A stretch of 55,408 nt of DNA from Gemmataceae bacterium (GCA_028288765.1 JAQGHQ010000037.1:1-55408); one strand, 5' to 3'; shown: positions 46,102 through 54,624, counted from the stretch's first letter. The notes: a model not told the origin generated them from the letters alone. Program-made: numbers and translations.

Positions 46102-46944
46102 TCACCCGGCCACCCGTAGCGGTGTCATCTGGTCGCGGTCGATGTACCGGCTGGTATAGCGAATGTCCCCGGTCAGCGCGGCGGCCGCCGTCTTGACCTC
46201 CAGCCCGACCCGGAATCCCCCCTCGTGCCGCTTCCGGAACAGGACATTGATCAGGCCCTGCGGCACCCCGGCCCGGCGGAACCCCTCGACGTCGTTCCCC
46301 AGCTTGCGCGGGTCGAGCACTCCCGGAAACCGGGCGGCGGTTTCCAGGACGTTCCCCGGTTCACCCTGCGGGCCGTAGAACCAGAGGTCGGCCACCTCAT
46401 ACCCGTTGGCCTCCGCCAGTTCCTGAAACATCAGGGCGTTGTAATTGAAATACCCGTGGTTGATATACCCGGTGGCCGGAACCTGGTGGAACATGAACCC
46501 GCCGGGTTTGCACGCCTCGTGCATTACCTTGAAGGCGTTGAACTGGTTCATCAGGTGCTCGGTGGTCCCGAAGTTCACAACCAGGTCAAACGTGTTGTGG
46601 TGTTCGCGCGCCAGTCCATGGACGTTCAGATCGAACACGTCCGCGTGGACCGCGCTGACCACGTCGAAGGACACGTACTCGACGGCGGTCAAGCGGAGAA
46701 CGTCGCCGAGGAACAACGTCTGGATGAACGGATTGCCGAACTGGTTCGACCGGTAGGCGAGTTCGGCGGCAAGCCCCTGACGGTGGTCCGGGTCGAGGGG
46801 GCAGCCGTGCCGCTCGAGGAAGGAGTCGATGTGCTCCGGGGCGGCCCCGAGCAGGCACGACTCGCCGACATCCAAGAGCCGCCCCCGTCGGGGCATCCGG
46901 TCCGTCTCGCTCAGCCACCTCAAGAATTCGATCCCGCACCCCAT
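46102..46944 (-). CDS. SAM-dependent methyltransferase-like protein (280 aa)
   Basis: Start ATG 46944 has AAGGAG at the right spacing; an in-frame ATG at 46986 is rejected. Motif I is weak (RLLDVGESCLLG), but motif II/III regions fit class I methyltransferases: FDLVVNFGTTEHLMNQFNAFKVMHEACKPGGFMFHQVP. This family is found in sugar-modification clusters. Substrate unknown; by neighbours, a nucleotide sugar or glycan. It is 50 bp downstream of the C-methyltransferase on the same strand. Confidence 0.75.
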   Translation of the reverse strand: MGCGIEFLRWLSETDRMPRRGRLLDVGESCLLGAAPEHIDSFLERHGCPLDPDHRQGLAAELAYRSNQFGNPFIQTLFLGDVLRLTAVEYVSFDVVSAVHADVFDLNVHGLAREHHNTFDLVVNFGTTEHLMNQFNAFKVMHEACKPGGFMFHQVPATGYINHGYFNYNALMFQELAEANGYEVADLWFYGPQGEPGNVLETAARFPGVLDPRKLGNDVEGFRRAGVPQGLINVLFRKRHEGGFRVGLEVKTAAAALTGDIRYTSRYIDRDQMTPLRVAG

Positions 46945-46993
46945 AGTCACTCCTTGGATCGATCGATTCGTGGTGAGCCCACCCACGGCCCGG

Positions 46994-48265
46994 TCAGACG
47001 ACCTGGACGACCGGGAGCGGGATGACGAACTTCCCGCCCTTCTCCGCGAACGCCTGGTGCCGAGCCATGATCGGGGCGGCGTAGTTCCACGCCAGAATGG
47101 CGATCACGTCGGCCCCCTTCTCGTATATCGCGTCCGAGGGATAGACCGGGATGTGGTGGCCGGGGCTGAACGTGTTCTGCTTCACCGGGTTGTCGTCCAC
47201 CATGAAGTCGAGCCGGCCGGCCAGCCCGTAGTCGTACAGCAGGGTGGTGACGGTCGGAGAGGCGCCGTACCCGGCGATCCGCTTGCCCGCCGCCTTCGCC
47301 CGGTCGAGGATGTCGACGAACAACTCCCGGGCCGCACCGATCCGGCGGGCGAACGCCCGGTAGGTTTCCGGGGCATGGAGCTCGGTGATCCGTTCCCACT
47401 CGAGCATCCGGCCGATCACCGGGGAAACCGGCCGCCGCCCGTCGGCCCGCTGGACCGTCCCCCGGATCGACCCGCCCTTGGTCGGGACCCGGCGGACGTC
47501 GATCAACTGGAGCCCGTGGCGGGCGAAGAACTGGTCGAGCGACCGGATCGAGTGGTAACAAAGGTGTTCGTGGTAGATGGTGTCGAAGAGCATCTTCTGG
47601 ACGATGTCCAGGAGGTACGACACCTCGAACGTGAAGACCCCGTCCGGGCGGAGCAGCTCCCGCACCCCGTCGGCCATCTCGGGCAGCTTGTCCGAGTGGG
47701 CGAACACGTTGTTCGCGGTCACGACGGCGGCCGGCCCGTGCCCCTCCTTGACCCGCCGGGCGACCTTCAGGCTGAAGTAGTCGGGGACCGTCTCGACCCC
47801 CCCGGCGGTCGCCGCCCGGGCGATCTCGACCGCCGGGTCGACCCCGAGGACCCGGTACCCGATCCCTTGGAACGCCCGGAGCAGAGACCCGTCGTTGCTC
47901 CCGATGTCGACGACCAGCGACCCGGGTTCGGCCCCGCTCAGCCCGGCGACCTCCGCGGCGTAGGCGTGAAAGTGCTTGACCAGCCCGAGCGACGAGGTAG
48001 TGGAATAGGTGTACGACCGGAACAGGATGTCCGGGTTGACCACGTCTTCGATCTGGGCGTTCCCGCAGGCCCGGCACATGTGCAGGTTGAGGGCGAACTC
48101 CTGCTGCGGGTGGGCGGTCTGGAAGTAGTCGTTCCCGACGGCCGAGTGGGCGAGCGGGAGGGCGAGGTACAGGTCGCCGGACCCACACATCAGGCAGCGG
48201 CAGGCCTTGTAGTACGTCGGCGCCCCGTTCGCGGCCGCCTGCTCCTTGGTCTTTAGCATCGTCAT
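46994..48265 (-). CDS. Zinc-binding C-methyltransferase, NovU/TylC3 type (423 aa)
   Basis: Three-part architecture of deoxysugar C-methyltransferases: an N-terminal zinc-binding segment (CRCLMCGSGD and CRACGNAQ), a central SAM domain with VVDIGSNDGSLLRAF (motif I) and GVFTFEVSYLLDIVQ, and the catalytic EHLCYHSIRSL, then the C-terminal Rossmann-like domain (GYGASPTVTTLLYDYGL, DDNPVKQNTFSPG). Members add a branch methyl to TDP-keto sugars. An ATG at 48259 is an equally possible start. It makes a branched-chain sugar for the surface glycan (inference). Confidence 0.9.
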   Translation of the reverse strand: MTMLKTKEQAAANGAPTYYKACRCLMCGSGDLYLALPLAHSAVGNDYFQTAHPQQEFALNLHMCRACGNAQIEDVVNPDILFRSYTYSTTSSLGLVKHFHAYAAEVAGLSGAEPGSLVVDIGSNDGSLLRAFQGIGYRVLGVDPAVEIARAATAGGVETVPDYFSLKVARRVKEGHGPAAVVTANNVFAHSDKLPEMADGVRELLRPDGVFTFEVSYLLDIVQKMLFDTIYHEHLCYHSIRSLDQFFARHGLQLIDVRRVPTKGGSIRGTVQRADGRRPVSPVIGRMLEWERITELHAPETYRAFARRIGAARELFVDILDRAKAAGKRIAGYGASPTVTTLLYDYGLAGRLDFMVDDNPVKQNTFSPGHHIPVYPSDAIYEKGADVIAILAWNYAAPIMARHQAFAEKGGKFVIPLPVVQVV

Positions 48266-48539
48266 CTCGAACTCCGTTCGTCGGGTCTGTGAGAGAAATC
48301 CACTGTCGGCAGCAGCTGGTATCCCGGGTTACGAGTTCGTTGCCGAACCTCTAAGGGCCGCCGGCTGACGAGGTCGGCGGTCACGGCCAACCGGAACGAG
48401 TTCGAGTCGGGCGCGTGCTCGGCCGGGTTCGCCCTGGTCGCGAGTTCCAGGGTTCGGACAGTGTCGAACACCCCCGGGGCGGATCCGCCCCTCGGTGTTC
48501 GCGGCGTAGAACCGCCCGTCCTGATTCAGCCAGGACGCT

Positions 48540-48645
48540 CAGGGCGATGCGGGACACGAACCGCAGGTGGCTGAGCCGGCCACCCCTTCACCGCCAGGGT
48601 CTTGTGGGCGGCTCAGGTGTCCATCACCAAGTGACACTCGTCCCG
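48540..48645 (-). pseudogene. IS630-family transposase relic
   Basis: On the minus strand, 48639 downward reads CHLVMDT, stop, AAHKTLAVKGWPAQPP. This matches the IS630 DDE segment (HLVxDNxxxHKTPAVKxWLAxHP) with an in-frame stop and no flanking ORF. It sits in the 395-bp spacer 48266-48660, which contains no other gene. Confidence 0.55.
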
Positions 48646-48660
48646 TCCTCATGCGGGGAC

Positions 48661-49413
48661 TCAGGACACTAGGCCGGCGATCTCCCGGGCAATCGCGTCC
48701 TGGAGCATGAGCGACAGCCCGCCATCGACCGCCAGTTCCTGTCCGGTGACGAACGACGCCTTCGGCCCGCACAGGAAGGCGACCACCTCGGCCACCTCCC
48801 GCGCCGTGCCCATCCGGGCGAGCGGAGTCACCCGGGTGTACACCGACTGGAGGTCGGCCCGGCCGTAGTAGGCTGCGGACTCCGGCTTCACGAACGTACA
48901 CGGGGCGACGACGTTCACCCGGATGCCACGGTTCCCGAGCTGGACCGCGTAGTACCGGGCCATCTGCCGCAACGCCGCCTTCGCCGTGTGATACCCCAGT
49001 GTCTGGCCCCGGGTGACGAACGTGCCGGCGCTCGAGGTGACCACGCAGATCGACCGGTCCCCGTCCGGGGAGAACTCGGGGGCCAGCCCCTCGATCAGGG
49101 TCTTGGTCGCGGTCATGGAAACCGCCAGCTCGCCGGCCCATGAATCCCCGGTCCCGCGGTATCGCTGTAGGAAGACGAGGCTCGACAGCATTCCGCTACC
49201 GGCGACGTGGTCTCTCAGGGCGGCGAGGAGGGCGTCCGGTCGTTCCATGTCCCCGGCGAACCCGATGACCCGCCCCCCGCCCGAGACCGCCGGGAACTCA
49301 CCCGGGCTCCGGCCGACGGCGGTCACCAACTGGTCGTCGGCCGCGAGGATTCCGGCCAGTTCGCGGCCGACCCCTTTCGTCCCGCCGATGATAATGGAGT
49401 GCTTCCGTGCCAT
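48661..49413 (-). CDS. Short-chain dehydrogenase/reductase (250 aa)
   Basis: Classical SDR: TGxxxGxG variant IIGGTKGVGREL at the N-terminus, SSAG then YHTAK (YxxxK catalytic pair), VNVVAPCTFVKPES, and C-terminal FVTGQELAVDGGLSL. ATG 49413 is the first Met before the Rossmann fold; the open frame upstream is not protein-like. In sugar loci SDRs reduce keto-sugars or, as FabG-like enzymes, keto-acids. It is divergent from the next gene across a 414-bp spacer (49414-49827) that should contain both promoters and in which I see nothing else. Confidence 0.88.
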   Translation of the reverse strand: MARKHSIIIGGTKGVGRELAGILAADDQLVTAVGRSPGEFPAVSGGGRVIGFAGDMERPDALLAALRDHVAGSGMLSSLVFLQRYRGTGDSWAGELAVSMTATKTLIEGLAPEFSPDGDRSICVVTSSAGTFVTRGQTLGYHTAKAALRQMARYYAVQLGNRGIRVNVVAPCTFVKPESAAYYGRADLQSVYTRVTPLARMGTAREVAEVVAFLCGPKASFVTGQELAVDGGLSLMLQDAIAREIAGLVS

Positions 49414-49827
49414 TCCGATCCCGGGTGCCGGCCCCGTCGCAGCCTGTAGTAGTGGCGTGTGTACCTTCCAACTGAGCCCGGCACAAGGCCAATCTTCCCG
49501 GGCGCCAGGGCCGTTCCCCATGTCAAGCCGAGGGAAATCCTGAAGCAGTGTCGAGACAGGGCCGATAGATCTTGTCGTGTCAACCCCGATTGCACCCGCA
49601 AAACCGTAAGTCCGGGCAGCGCCGACGGAGCAGGACCGGCACGGTATCGGGCCGGTGCCAGGAATCCGACCATCCCGAACCGCCCCCCCGAATCAGCACG
49701 GGGGGCGTCCGGGCACGGTACTCGTGCGCGCCGCCCACCCGGCGGGCCGAGAAGTGATGGCCGCCGCTGCCCCGTCGCTCCGGCGGAACAGAGTCGGGTA
49801 AAGCCCGCAGGACTCGGAGCCGACCCA

Positions 49828-51057
49828 ATGCCCAACTGCCGACTATGCCGACAGGACGGGGTGGTCGGGTGGCTCGACCTGGGCCCGCAGGCCCTGCGCA
49901 ATCGGTTCCTCCGGTCGCGGGACGAGGCCGAGTTCCTCCACCCCTGCAAGGTTGGCGTGTGCCGGCAGTGCGGCACCGTGCAACTGGAATCGGCTGTCCC
50001 GGTCGAGGAGATGCGACCGCGGTTCGCCTGGGTCCGGTACACCGAGCCGGAATGGGACCTCGACGTCACCGTTCCGTTGCTCGCATCCCTCCCGGGTATC
50101 ACCCCGGATTCGGTCGTCGCCGGGGCCACCCGCAACGACGAGTCGACTCTGAGACGGCTGAACGCCCTGGGGCTCGGTAAGACCTTCGTCCTGGACCCGC
50201 GGATCGACCTCGGGGTGGAGAGCCCGTTCGGGGGGCTCGAGTCGTTCCAGGAACGGCTGACCCTCCCCACGGCCGAGCGACTGGCCGAGAAGTACGGCCG
50301 GCCCGACGTGCTGGTCGTGCGTTATCTTCTCGAACACGCGCAAGACGCCCGGGCGATGCTGCAGGCGGTCCGGACATTCGTCCGGCCGGGGGGGTACGTC
50401 CTGTTCGCCGTGCCGGACGCGGTGAAGCCGCTCGAGCGGCTCGACTACACAACCCTTTGGGAGGAACACCTCCTGTATTTCACCCCGGCCACCCTCCGCT
50501 CGAGCCTCGCTGCCGCCGGGTTCGATGTCGTGGACGTCCGCCGATTCTGTTCCGCACAGGAGGATTCGCTGGTCGCGGTCGCCCGCTCGGCCGGTGGGCC
50601 GGCCTTGCCACAGGTGTCCTCCGCCGAGCTGGCTGGGGAGTTGTCCCGGGCCGACCGGTTCATCCGCGAGTTCCCCCGTGTCCGCGACCGCGTCCGGGAG
50701 AAGGTCGGGAGGTTCACCCGGGCCGGGAGGAAGGTCGCGATGCTCGGGGCCGGGCACCTGACCGCGGGGTTCGTCAACCTGTACGGGCTGGCCGAGGGGA
50801 TCGACTTCGTCGCCGACGACAACCCGAACAAGCACGGGCTGTTCATGCCCGGGTCGAGGGCACCGATCCTGCCGTCCGCGGAACTCGTGGACCGCAGGGT
50901 CGAGCTGTGCCTGATGACCGTCCGGACCGAGGTGGAGGAGGCAGTCGTCGCGAGGAACGCGCCGTTCACCGGTCGGGGGGGCATCCTGGCGTCGGTGTTC
51001 CGGGAGAGCAAGTACGCCCTCGACATGATTCCCATCACGACAAGGAAAGCGGGCTGA
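49828..51057 (+). CDS. C-methyltransferase-like protein with degenerate SAM loop (409 aa)
   Basis: Paralogue-type architecture of the NovU family: N-terminal CRLC and VCRQCG zinc ligands, a central domain, and a C-terminal Rossmann segment (MLGAGHLTAGFVNLYGL, ADDNPNKHGLFMPG). The SAM-binding motif I that reads DIGSNDGSLL in the gene at 46994 is here AGATRNDESTLRR, losing the acidic strand end and Gly pattern. EEHLLYFTPATL replaces the EHxxYHS region. It may bind another cofactor or be inactive. ATG 49828 has GGAG upstream; the frame is open further back without protein character. Confidence 0.78.
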   Translation: MPNCRLCRQDGVVGWLDLGPQALRNRFLRSRDEAEFLHPCKVGVCRQCGTVQLESAVPVEEMRPRFAWVRYTEPEWDLDVTVPLLASLPGITPDSVVAGATRNDESTLRRLNALGLGKTFVLDPRIDLGVESPFGGLESFQERLTLPTAERLAEKYGRPDVLVVRYLLEHAQDARAMLQAVRTFVRPGGYVLFAVPDAVKPLERLDYTTLWEEHLLYFTPATLRSSLAAAGFDVVDVRRFCSAQEDSLVAVARSAGGPALPQVSSAELAGELSRADRFIREFPRVRDRVREKVGRFTRAGRKVAMLGAGHLTAGFVNLYGLAEGIDFVADDNPNKHGLFMPGSRAPILPSAELVDRRVELCLMTVRTEVEEAVVARNAPFTGRGGILASVFRESKYALDMIPITTRKAG

Positions 51058-51058
51058 T

Positions 51059-51586
51059 ATGAACTTCCGGGCGCAGAGCGACGAGGTGTTCATCGCCACC
51101 GGCGGCATCGTCCAGGTGCGGTCCGAGGACGTGGCGTTGGTGGTGCAGAAGGGGACGACCAACTTGCGGCGGCGAGCCCGGTTGTGCGCCCACCCCGGGC
51201 CTGACGATCGGCTCCACGAGATGCTCATCGTCCTCGACCAGGGGACGTACATCCGCCCGCACCGGCACCCCGGGAAATCCGAATCGTTTCACGTCGTCAA
51301 GGGCGAACTCGACGTGGTGATCTTCCACGACGATGGGACCGTCCGCGAGTTGATCCGGATGGGGCCCTACGGGTCCGGCCGGGCGTTTTATTACCGGCTC
51401 ATGGAACCGTCCTTCCATTCGGTGCTAATCAACAGCCCCTACGCACTGTTCCACGAGACGACGAACGGTCCGTTCCACCAGGGGGAGGCCGAGTTCGCCC
51501 CATGGTCCCCGGCCGAGGGCGACACGACCGTGTCGCGGTTCGTCGAGCAGCTCCGACGGCTGACCGGCGGGGCAGCGGCGGCATGA
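51059..51586 (+). CDS. WbuC-type cupin metalloprotein (175 aa)
   Basis: Starts 2 bp after the preceding stop, so it is in the same operon. Cupin motif with metal ligands RPHRHPGKSESFHVVKGELDVV matches WbuC, a cupin found in O-antigen and exopolysaccharide clusters. A late FHSVLINSPYALFHETTNGPF supplies the second His. The role of WbuC proteins in glycan synthesis is not settled. It closes the glycan locus; a 202-bp spacer without genes follows. Confidence 0.85.
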   Translation: MNFRAQSDEVFIATGGIVQVRSEDVALVVQKGTTNLRRRARLCAHPGPDDRLHEMLIVLDQGTYIRPHRHPGKSESFHVVKGELDVVIFHDDGTVRELIRMGPYGSGRAFYYRLMEPSFHSVLINSPYALFHETTNGPFHQGEAEFAPWSPAEGDTTVSRFVEQLRRLTGGAAAA

Positions 51587-51788
51587 GCCACCCGGTCCCG
51601 GGGTCGGTGGTGCCCGAGAGGAACACTCATCGGGAATCGGGGAGATCTCGCCCGAGTGGTGCCACAACCCCCTCTTGACACTGTGAATAAAAGCCTTTGC
51701 GGCGATGTACCCTCCTGACTCCCGCTCTTGACCCCTCCTCGGTTCGAATCCCTCTTGGTGTCCGAGCGGAACAGTCGGGACCGCACGG

Positions 51789-52207
51789 TCATCTGCCGCC
51801 GTACGTGCGGAAGCGGGGTGCCGTTCGGCTGGCGAAGGCGATCTCGACCCATCCTCTGTCGCCGGTGTGATGACCACCCGCGGAGCGACGACCCGCCCGA
51901 ACCACCGACCGCCCCGCCGCAATCGTGATCCCGTCCCCCGCTCCGACCGCCCCGTAAGACTGACCGTTGTAGCGGATCGTCCCGCCGCCGACCTCCAGCC
52001 GGTCCGGCCCGAACGTCAGCGTCGCCCCGTACTCCCGGAGGGACAGGTGAGTTGGCCCTTCCCCCGGACCTCCAGGGTGATGTCGCCGGCAACCGGTCCG
52101 GACATGACCAGCCGGGCGGACTGCCGGGTGGGCCGCGCGGGACAGCCGCAGCCGGATGGGACGGCGAGCATCCCGAGCAGTCCGGCTATGCACAGACGAC
52201 GGCCCAT
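51789..52207 (-). pseudogene. Lipoprotein gene, frameshifted, last cassette of the array
   Basis: The start ATG 52207 has GAGGGGAG upstream and encodes a lipoprotein signal (MGRRLCIAGLLGMLAVPSGC). The frame reads to about 52060 (GDITLEVRGKGQLT) and then stops at 52016, while the continuing beta-rich sequence (REYGATLTFGPDRLEVGGGTIRYNG) is in another frame to a stop at 51789. A single indel near 52040-52070 would join them. It begins 11 bp from attC1, so it is a cassette gene; no attC is visible at its 3' end. Sequencing error is possible. Confidence 0.6.
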
Positions 52208-52218
52208 TCGCTCCCCTC

Positions 52219-52311
52219 GCCGAACATACAGCTCACCGCCCCGGCCGCCAGCGAGCCAAGCGGGTAGAAAAGCAAACCCGCGGCCGGGTCCGGTGCAGCG
52301 GCGGGTTCGGC
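52219..52311 (-). repeat. attC site 1
   Basis: Outer boxes GCCGAAC (52219-52225) and GTTCGGC (52305-52311); inner arms GCTCACCG and CCGGTGCAGC pair with one extra base on the right-hand arm. Confidence 0.85.
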
Positions 52312-52331
52312 GTTTGGGGTGTTGCCGACCG

Positions 52332-52826
52332 CTAATACGTGACCACATGCTCGCAGTTGTACTGACAATCCGGCGCGGACTCCCGCAGCGCATAAACCCG
52401 CTTCCACGCCTCATCCCACGCCAGTTCGGCGGATACCCAGGTCGGGCCTTGGCCGGGTCTCTGCTCCTTGACACGCCAGATGTCCAGGTCGGCCGGGGCC
52501 CTGGACTCGAAGTACGCATCCAGGAACCGAGAGTACCACCCGTCGGACATCCCCGTCGAGGGTGGTGACTCGCGGTTGGTGAAGATCAAACCCCACGGGT
52601 CCGCAGGGCCGAAGCCCTGCCGACAATACGCGATGCCCGTGCCCGACCGCGTATGGTCCAGCACGAGGAAGCCGTCGAACGACTCCCCGACCGCCCCGTA
52701 GGGCCACGCGAGCAGGAGCGGTCGGGGCGGGGCGACGAGCAGGGACGTGACGTGCGCCACCACGCGAGGGTCGTAGAGTGCCCGCATGTCGTCTCGAACC
52801 AGTGCCTCCACATCCGCCGGGGTCAT
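52332..52826 (-). CDS. Cassette gene: protein of unknown function (164 aa)
   Basis: ATG 52826 has GGAGAG upstream and lies 14 bp from attC2; the stop is 21 bp from attC1, so it exactly fills a cassette. The sequence is mixed alpha/beta: LLLAWPYGAVGESFDGFLVLD and WGLIFTNRES form strands, with a C-terminal helix WDEAWKRVYALRES and three Cys (including CQYNCEH). No signal peptide and no family recognised with confidence. Cassette proteins of this size are often immunity-type or regulatory proteins. Confidence 0.75.
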   Translation of the reverse strand: MTPADVEALVRDDMRALYDPRVVAHVTSLLVAPPRPLLLAWPYGAVGESFDGFLVLDHTRSGTGIAYCRQGFGPADPWGLIFTNRESPPSTGMSDGWYSRFLDAYFESRAPADLDIWRVKEQRPGQGPTWVSAELAWDEAWKRVYALRESAPDCQYNCEHVVTY

Positions 52827-52839
52827 GCGCTCTCCGCTT

Positions 52840-52946
52840 GCCGAACAATCAGCTCACCGGCCGCCGGGGACTACCAACCGCCGGATCGAACCGGGTACGC
52901 GACAACCGCGCCGGAGCCGGCGGTCCGGTGCAGCTACGGGTTCGGC
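52840..52946 (-). repeat. attC site 2
   Basis: Boxes GCCGAAC 52840-52846 and GTTCGGC 52940-52946; inner arms CAGCTCACCGG and CCGGTGCAGC. The central part is longer than in the other sites. Confidence 0.85.
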
Positions 52947-53121
52947 ACGTAGCCGATGGACCGATCACGCAGACACCACACCGCTCTTCCGCACGCGACA
53001 CGGATCGACCACCACGCGGGCCGAGCCAACCACCTCCGAGCACGAGCGACCGACCGACCACCACGCGGCCGCCGCTCCTTCCGGCCGAGCCGCGGGCGAG
53101 ACCAACCGCACCCAGCCATCC

Positions 53122-53595
53122 TCAGGCTACGCTCGGGTGCACACGGATCATGTGATCAGCGACAAACAGCCCATGGTCGCAGCACGATATCAGTTCCCTG
53201 CGAGGGCCTGATCCCTTACCAGGCTGAAACATCACGATGGGAAAGAGCCCTGCGGCGAGTTCGCCTCCTACCTCGATCATACCTTCATGCGTATCCCGAT
53301 CACGGGTCTTGCGGAGACACTCGAAGACCTCGTAGTCATCCGGGTTCAATCGCGTCGCCCACCTCTTGCACCACGCGATCCAGTCGCAGTCGTTCTTCTT
53401 GCCGGAGAGCCCCTTCACTTCTCGAACGAAGTGCGGCACGCACTTCCAGCAGTGCAAGTAGGCCCGAAAGTACCGGCGAATCAGAACGAGATCCTGCCCT
53501 TGCTCTGGCCCGCGGATGATCGGGTCGAGCTTCCGATAGAAGAACTTGGCGTCGTCCAGACTCGTTTGCATGTCCGGCAGAGTGGGCGTCGCCAT
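53122..53595 (-). CDS. Cassette gene: helical protein with HEPN-like motif (157 aa)
   Basis: ATG 53595 is chosen; the frame runs back to a TTG at 53712 but that crosses attC3. The protein is mostly helical (DDAKFFYRKLDPIIRG, YFRAYLHCWKCVPHFVREVKG) and then carries ECLRKTRDRDTHEG, an R-x4-H arrangement like the catalytic motif of HEPN ribonucleases. The C-terminus is beta-rich. If it is HEPN, it may be an RNase toxin or a nucleotide-binding protein. This is motif-level evidence only. About 175 bp without a gene separate its stop from attC2. Confidence 0.75.
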   Translation of the reverse strand: MATPTLPDMQTSLDDAKFFYRKLDPIIRGPEQGQDLVLIRRYFRAYLHCWKCVPHFVREVKGLSGKKNDCDWIAWCKRWATRLNPDDYEVFECLRKTRDRDTHEGMIEVGGELAAGLFPIVMFQPGKGSGPRRELISCCDHGLFVADHMIRVHPSVA

Positions 53596-53652
53596 CAGAA
53601 TCCCCCATCGTGTCGGCGACAAAGGCGGTGACCCGACCAGCAGCCTCCGGCG

Positions 53653-53749
53653 GCCGAACAACATGCTCACCGGCCCGGCCCGCACCGGGGAGCTACGGGT
53701 CCCGGAAGCCAACCGTGCGGGCCGGGTCCGGTGCAGCTACGGGTTCGGC
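53653..53749 (-). repeat. attC site 3
   Basis: Boxes GCCGAAC 53653-53659 and GTTCGGC 53743-53749; arms GCTCACCGGCCCGGCC and GGGTCCGGTGCAGC, again with the extra base on the right-hand arm. The SUKH-like gene's stop lies inside its outer part. Confidence 0.88.
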
Positions 53750-54144
53750 CGGCCGTTACACCCGCTCTGCGATTGCAACTCGTCGAGGCACGCGCCAAAC
53801 CCCGCGTCCCAGCCGTGCACAGAGGCGTGGATGCACCACACCAAGACCGGCCACTCGCCGCCCGGCGGGACCGCCCTCCGGGATACCTGGAAGCCGTAGT
53901 AGTCGGGCTGAGGTTGCTCCCCGACGATCATGAACGGGATCAGCTCGTCGGGCAAGTCCGGCTCGGCTTGGCGGGCGGCCCAGACGTGCTCGGGGGTGCC
54001 GATCAGGCGTGCCGCCGGGTACGCTGCCCGGAACCGCTCTGTCTCGGCTAGCGACGCCAACTCCTCCCGCCGCTTCCAGAACGTCGGCGGGTAGGCGAAC
54101 CGATGGACACGCTCGATCCGCCGGAGGTTCTCGGCGTCAAACAT
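53737..54144 (-). CDS. Cassette gene: SUKH/SMI1-KNR4-like protein (135 aa)
   Basis: ATG 54144 with GGAGG upstream, 17 bp from attC4. The layout is like SUKH-superfamily immunity proteins: an early helix with YPPTFWKRREELASLAE, a middle LIGTPEHVWAARQ, the strand LIPFMIVGEQ, then WPVLVWCIHASVHGWDAGFGACLDEL. SUKH proteins neutralise diverse toxins. The stop overlaps attC3. Assignment is by pattern rather than a full alignment. Confidence 0.75.
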   Translation of the reverse strand: MFDAENLRRIERVHRFAYPPTFWKRREELASLAETERFRAAYPAARLIGTPEHVWAARQAEPDLPDELIPFMIVGEQPQPDYYGFQVSRRAVPPGGEWPVLVWCIHASVHGWDAGFGACLDELQSQSGCNGRPNP

Positions 54145-54160
54145 CCGGCGCGCCTCCGGG

Positions 54161-54271
54161 GCCGAACAAAGAGCTCACCGGCCCGGCCGCGACACCAATG
54201 TGCGGCAGAGACGCCGGCAAGCAACGGGAAAGAAATCACGTGGCCGGGTCCGGTGCAGCGTGGGGTTCGGC
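54161..54271 (-). repeat. attC site 4
   Basis: Boxes GCCGAAC 54161-54167 and GTTCGGC 54265-54271; arms AGCTCACCGGCCCGGCC and GGCCGGGTCCGGTGCAGC. The longest of the six. Confidence 0.88.
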
Positions 54272-54273
54272 GG

Positions 54274-54624
54274 CTACTCCTGCCGGTGCTGTTCGATATA
54301 GCGGATCGCATCAGCCACGGTCTTGATCCGTTCCGCCTCGTCGTCGGGAATGGTTACCTCGAACTCCTCCTCGAACTCCATGACCAACTCGACGATGTTC
54401 AGCGAATCGACTGCAATGTCCTCGAAGAAGGAACTGGAAAGCGTGATCTGCTCTGGAGCTAAACGGGCATCTCGACTGAGCCGATCGCGGAACCACCAAA
54501 GCAGCTGACCACAGTTCGGACAGCACGAATCGCCGCCGGGGTAGGACGGCTCAACCGCGGACATTTTTCCGCACACCGGACAACAGTGTGGAGTGCCTTC
54601 CGGTGTCCGCGACGAAACCGCCAT
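54274..54624 (-). CDS. Cassette gene: zinc-ribbon / acyl carrier protein fusion (116 aa)
   Basis: Residues 14-39 contain CPVCG and CPNCG, a zinc ribbon (Cys 15, 18, 35, 38). Residues 45-116 are a complete acyl carrier protein: FFEDIAVDSLNIVELVMEFEEEFEVTIPDDEAE with Ser 74 as the phosphopantetheine site, very like primary-metabolism AcpP. ATG 54624 has AAGGG upstream. It fills one cassette between attC4 and attC5. Zinc ribbons usually bind nucleic acid or protein, so the fusion suggests a targeted carrier. No partner acyltransferase is nearby in the array. Confidence 0.87.
   Translation of the reverse strand: MAVSSRTPEGTPHCCPVCGKMSAVEPSYPGGDSCCPNCGQLLWWFRDRLSRDARLAPEQITLSSSFFEDIAVDSLNIVELVMEFEEEFEVTIPDDEAERIKTVADAIRYIEQHRQE

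Noticed and set aside
51735..51765. CGGTTCGAATCCC, reminiscent of a tRNA T-loop
   Set aside because: The T stem does not pair and no acceptor or anticodon arms are found upstream, so it is not a tRNA; it might at most be a remnant.
53596..53712. Upstream extension of the HEPN-like gene to a TTG at 53712
   Set aside because: The extension would run through attC site 3; the ATG at 53595 gives a protein confined to its cassette.
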